This document shows, one piece after another, positions 59,750 through 64,000 of a DNA stretch of 64,000 bases. This DNA comes from Ampullaceana balthica (lineage: Eukaryota; Mollusca; Gastropoda; Lymnaeidae), in the NCBI GenBank assembly GCA_944989445.1, contig CALYLW010000125.1, positions 2,120,366 through 2,184,365 on the forward strand, given 5' to 3'. The notes below the pieces were generated by a model, which saw only the letters and a program-made list of their open reading frames with translations, ran no database searches and was not told the DNA's origin. The position numbers and the translations under genes are program-made. The first letter of the stretch is position 1, and each line of letters opens with the position of its first letter.

Positions 59750-60680
59750 GGGCGTTAATAACTTACACACTTATTTATATATCTTTCACTTAGGCACCCC
59801 ATGTATATTGATCTTACTGTTGCTCTGTATTTCCTACCAGCATTTGCTTTCTTTTCTGTTTCTGAAATTCTGCGTATTTTTGGTACATACCGTATTTCGA
59901 CATTCAGGTTTTTCATGCCACTGCTTATTCTAATGAAAATGTCTTTAGATATTAAAATTCTTCTTTCATTTCTTTGTTGCATGTTCCTTCGTGTGTTATT
60001 GTATAGCCCTAAATTTGATAAGAACCGATTTGTTTTATGTTTTCGCCTCCACTATATAGAGAGCATCATGGAAGTTGTGATTTCTTAGAACGTTCAATAA
60101 ATTCAGTTTTACTGAGGTTAAGAGTTAATCCTTTCAGTCGGCTCTTTTCTACAACCTAATTTAGAATAAATGGTGTACCGGATTCAAATTTTTGAAATCC
60201 GGCCGGAGCCGGATGGGGCTGGATTTATGAAGTGCATCCGGCAGGAGCGAAAGACGGAATTGTAAACATGGCCGGTTTTAGTGTTTCGACGGAGCTATTA
60301 TATACCTTTATATGTTATTGAAACTTATTGCTTAACTGGCCAGCCGGATTATGCCGATTTATGAAGTGAAATTATGCCGGAGCCAGATTTGTAAAAATGC
60401 TCGGATTCAGGATTTGCCAGAGCCGAAATCCGGCACACCACTATTTAGAATAGTTTGTAGAGCACAATAGAAGTGTGATAGTAATACAGTGTCATCTGCA
60501 TATATCAAATTGTGTATATTATTTCCTCAAACTTTAATAACATCTAGGTGTGAAATATTTTTGAGTATTAATTCACTGCAGACCATGAAAAGTTCTTGTC
60601 ATAAATCATATCATTGCCTGACTCCTCTCGTCGTTGGTCTGTATTCACTTAACTCCTCCTCGTGTCTTATTTAAGATTTT
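59750..60680 (-). pseudogene. LINE reverse transcriptase remnant (YADD)
   Basis: On the minus strand near 60510-60475, NIHNLIYADDTVLL is the catalytic box. Upstream is ELFMVCSELILKNISHLDV; downstream, after a MITE, VVEKSRLKGLTLNLSKTEFI and RRILISKDIFIRISSGMKNL continue the thumb region. The whole is broken by stops. Confidence 0.65.
60169..60442. mobile_element. MITE inside the LINE remnant
   Basis: 274 bp with ends AATGGTGTACCGGATT and, inverted, AGTGGTGTGCCGGATT. The same ATTTAGAATA flanks it at 60159-60168 and 60443-60452. It is rich in CCGGA motifs and largely self-complementary. Confidence 0.75.
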
Positions 60681-60689
60681 TACTCAAAA

Positions 60690-61930
60690 TATATATTTTT
60701 TATTATATTATTCTATGGTAATTAGCGTCCATGTCTTAATTTTGTAATAAATTAAGCAGGTATTGATGTTATTTTATCAAACGATTTAGAATAGTCTGTA
60801 AAGCACAGATGTATGTCTCTTTTCCGAAGACCTAATTAATTTAGTTAGTTTGACCCTTTTAATTATTTGATTGTTGGTGGTTAGTATTATCGGCAATCTT
60901 AATAATAGCTAAATAGGTTTTTTTTTAAAATCTCAGTGAACCATTCGAAGAAAAATCATGCCACAGGGTGATTTATAATTATTCTCATTTGTATAATTTT
61001 AAAACGACGATTGTTGAAAATTATTGTTTACATTTTTATGTATCGAGTTAACGCAAATAGGTTCTCTAAAGCATTATCGATTGCCGTACTATACCTCAAG
61101 ACTATAGAGATATAACAGTATACACCAACGTGACGTTTTGTCGTTGTACACATTGGAGCCATTTTTAGTAGGTCGGTTGAAAGACCTCATTCTCGTATGA
61201 AATATTTATACTTGATTCATAGCAGAGATTGAATAGGATCACGTGTCACGTACTTAATGGCATGTAGATTAAAATTATTTTAGTCGCCTTCCTTTTCATA
61301 CCATATAATTGACTACAGATCAGCATCAGTCCCATGACCATTGCGGTCGTTGGGGGTAGCGCATGAACATATGAACTGATACCAATCTCAACATTCGCCT
61401 TTCTTGAGCGGCGGCCAATAACTTATTCAATCTCAGCTCTGTAAAAATCTTTATGTTCTCAAGCCATTTTTTCCATCGTGGACTTCTTCCCTATAAACAT
61501 CTGATTTTAAAAACAGCTTTTAAAGTGTGAAAACCATTGCAATAAATATTAACCAAATGTTTGCTTTGCTATAATATGCTCTCAATAATAGATTTTTTTT
61601 TGCAAATTAAGTATTTTGTGTTTTCTGGTAGAAAGCATTGCAACATAATTTTTCTTACCAGACTCTGTCTTCACATTTTGCTAAAATTTAACCATGGATA
61701 TCATTTTACAATATTTATAATATGAATTTCTGCCCCTTACATCCTTACTGTCCATTGTTAGAGATTGACATCGAGTATATGTAACAAATTGACACTGAGA
61801 CAAATGTACATTTGTGTTCTGTATAATTTTAGTTGATAGCTTTTATCTAACATAAAAAGTCCACTTAGATAGGATTTTGTATGCGTTAAAAAATGATCTG
61901 CTGAGCGGATAATTCAGGGCACTTTAGTGA
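60690..61930. other. Stretch without recognised features
   Basis: AT-rich; I see no gene, array or named repeat. Confidence 0.4.
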
Positions 61931-61940
61931 AGACTTAAAT

Positions 61941-62230
61941 TACGCGGTGGTCGAGTGGCAGCGCACTGGACTGTCGTACCGATGGTCACGGGTTCGAATC
62001 CGTGTGAAGGCAAGGCTTTGTTCCCGGGGCCTAGGGCGTCCCTGAGTCACCCCGCTCCGAATGGGTACCTAACACTACATGTAGTTAGGCGGCTGGGTAA
62101 TGCGTGGAACCCACAAAGCCGTGGCCTGTGAACGCTGCATCACTTGCCAAACAGATCATCTGTCATGGTCTGTGGACGCAACTATCTTCTGCATAGAAGG
62201 AGCGTCTGTATGGATAAGTCAAGTCAAGTC
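61941..62230 (+). mobile_element. tRNA-derived SINE, copy 2 (near full length)
   Basis: A-box region GGTGGTCGAGTGGCAGCGCA and B box GGTTCGAATCC form a tRNA-like head. The body matches 11520-11735. The end has CTTCTGCATAGAAGGAGCGT then CTGTATGGATAAG and (TCAAG)n, the same tail as the LINE 3' ends. Confidence 0.85.
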
Positions 62231-62319
62231 AAATTACCGATGCTTTTCATCTTTTTGTAATATCTAAACTATTTATTGCAGGAATAAAACAAGTACATTA
62301 TCTGTTATCAACAAATTAC

Positions 62320-62391
62320 CTGCATCTGTCATGACGGTGACAGCAGCGCTTATATAAGCACCGTTCCAAACGCCTTGCACAGCTTGCATGT
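62320..62391 (-). CDS. Putative internal exon, joins 58918-58976 in frame
   Basis: Acceptor ttccgtgttatttcag ends at 62392, donor GATGCAG|GTAATT follows 62320; 72 nt, phase 1 in and out. It reads MQAVQGVWNGAYISAAVTVM then TDA, and joining to 58976 makes TDA-G-VLAIPILV. The first residues and earlier exons would be right of the window or hidden. The GC content is above its surroundings. A second frame is also open, so this remains tentative. Confidence 0.38.
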
Positions 62392-62399
62392 CTGAAATA

Positions 62400-63212
62400 A
62401 CACGGAATGCCTCATTTGTAATCATTTTAACTCATGATTGTTTACGAATGTGTGTGGTCCGTTTTAAATCCTTTATATTAACTCGTGGTGTCTGCTTGAT
62501 TGCTTGATTGTTTGATGACTTGTAGCAAAAACTTAAGCTCGATTTTTAACCCACTTCCCCGTATGCTAGCGAGCTGAAATTTTGCAGGCAGACTTGAGGC
62601 TACCATAAAAATTATATATCTAACTTTTACATTGATCGAATGTACTGTATATTAAATTAATGAATTTTTTAAATTATATATATGTATCTCTATGTAGCAT
62701 GTACATTTTGCGCAAGACAAAAAGATATTGGATCAGATATATCAGCAAAAATACTTTTTTTGGAATATTCATATAAATATGCTTTATGGTATTCATTCTT
62801 AAAGTAATTAATAACTTAATGTTTTATATCAACAAGCCTAACCGGGTATACAATGATATAAATCAAGAATGTAAGTAATTACTTTGTCGGTAAGGAGAGT
62901 TTCTAGGCGTCCTTTTTTTGTTCCGGACTTTCCAGTATTATTTTAATTAGTCCAGTGAAAAGATTGCAACAATTCCGGGCGTAATATATTTAAATATGGC
63001 TTTTTGTGACGCAATCAACACATTTTGACACAAGGGTCCGGTATTTTTGAGGCAGACATCTGGCAACCGTACCAACAAGATCTGGTACATGGTTTAATTA
63101 AAACATAGTGCCACTGATTGGCATGCAACTCCGGGCCTAGAGTGAAATGATAATTCTAGCACCAGTTGCTAGTGGGAATGTGTTTCCTCTCCTCATATTT
63201 GGATCACCATGG
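62400..63212. other. Stretch without recognised genes
   Basis: 62560-62660 is a dispersed repeat also seen near 13790 and 50290. Otherwise nothing identified. Confidence 0.4.
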
Positions 63213-63217
63213 CCTGG

Positions 63218-63723
63218 TGTTACGTACTGGATTCTGGATTTAAGGGCAAGTCTTGACTCAATCGAATTGTTTTATACTCCAAGTTCTTTATTAACAAATA
63301 GAAAACTTATAGTCATCCAATGACTCTGTTATAGACATAAATTCACATCACATAGTGGTTTATTGCTTTAACATTAATAATCCATATACTATATCAACCT
63401 CTTGTTTATACAAGACTTTAGACTGACTGTCCAAGTCCAGTCCACTAACTCAACTCCCGTGTTTGAACGGTAGTACTACTATCACTCGAGCTGGCTCAAA
63501 GTGTCCTCTAAAGCTCAACCCTCTCTACTTTTCAACGCTCTTCAAACTCTCTGTTTCAACACACACACACTCTCTAAATTGGCGTTCTTACATTCATCGC
63601 CTCTAATTGCGTGACCTGAACTCCTAACGATTGTGATATGGGTTAACTTTTTTATAATTCTCGCTCACCTCAGTTCACAACAGTGACACTGAATTTCCAA
63701 ACAGTGATTCTCATAACATGACA
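63218..63723. mobile_element. Solo LTR
   Basis: 506 bp starting TGTTACGTAC and ending CATGACA (TG..CA type), flanked by CCTGG at 63213-63217 and 63724-63728, a 5-bp duplication as in LTR retrotransposons. No internal retroelement region. Orientation not determined. Confidence 0.65.
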
Positions 63724-64000
63724 CCTGGTTTATTTTAAAAACTTTTAAAACTAACAATAGACTACATTATGCAAATCAAAAATAACAATAGACTGTAAAA
63801 TTTAGTTCCAGATATGTTTTTGACCTGTCTCGCAGCTCTGTACATTAACGTTTATTTTCTTCCTGGCCCCATCTGATTTTTCCCGAATTAGTTTTTTCGC
63901 GATAAACGCATTCCGAAATATCTTCATAATATATTTTTTTGTAAAGTAAGTACTATAAACAACTGATTAAAGAAAGTCTTAGCAAGTTTATAAACCGTCT

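Noticed and set aside
59649..60088. Plus-strand frames of about 95 codons
   Set aside because: Antisense of a LINE reverse transcriptase remnant that reads better on the minus strand (YADD motif).

Overview
The window looks like animal (metazoan) nuclear DNA. It is AT-rich, its genes are split by GT-AG introns, and most of the remainder is transposable elements (hAT, Helitron, LINE, tRNA-derived SINE, MITEs, one solo LTR) and microsatellites. The LINE, ZMYM1-type hAT and Helitron families, together with multi-exon PARP14-like genes carrying N-terminal RRMs, fit a mollusc best, probably a gastropod. That placement is inference from family resemblance only.

The main content is a head-to-head (divergent) pair of PARP14-like ADP-ribosyltransferase genes. 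Gene 1 (minus strand) starts at 12223 and runs through five recognisable coding exons off the left edge of the window. It encodes four RRM-like modules, a Ser/Glu-rich linker, a Lys/Glu tandem repeat and a KH-like region; any macro or catalytic domains lie outside the window. Gene 2 (plus strand) appears complete in six coding exons, 21729-33281, predicting 1310 residues: two RRM-like modules, an acidic Ser-rich tract, KH-like regions, one macro domain and a PARP catalytic domain with the triad H1165, Y1195, E1288. All six RRM-like modules of the two genes are cut by a phase-1 intron at the same place, just before the second helix.

Between the two starts (12.2-21.7 kb) lie a MITE complex, a decayed LINE with endonuclease and reverse transcriptase, an unremarkable AT-rich stretch and two back-to-back hAT MITEs. 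Introns of both genes are full of Helitrons and hAT elements.

From 33.7 kb onward I see no confident host gene apart from two exon-like pieces (62.3 and 58.9 kb, minus strand) that join in frame. This part holds a 1.6-kb Helitron, LINE 3' ends, a ZMYM1-like hAT with perfect 8-bp target duplications, two LINE reverse transcriptase remnants facing each other, a Helitron Rep/helicase remnant, a MITE, a four-level transposon nest (53.3-58.4 kb), a third reverse transcriptase remnant, a SINE and a solo LTR.

The PARP14 family is known in vertebrates for mono-ADP-ribosylation in antiviral and immune signalling. A neighbouring divergent pair with different N-terminal architectures suggests local duplication and diversification, but nothing here tests function. 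Exon limits were placed by eye from splice consensus, phase and domain continuity, not from transcripts.
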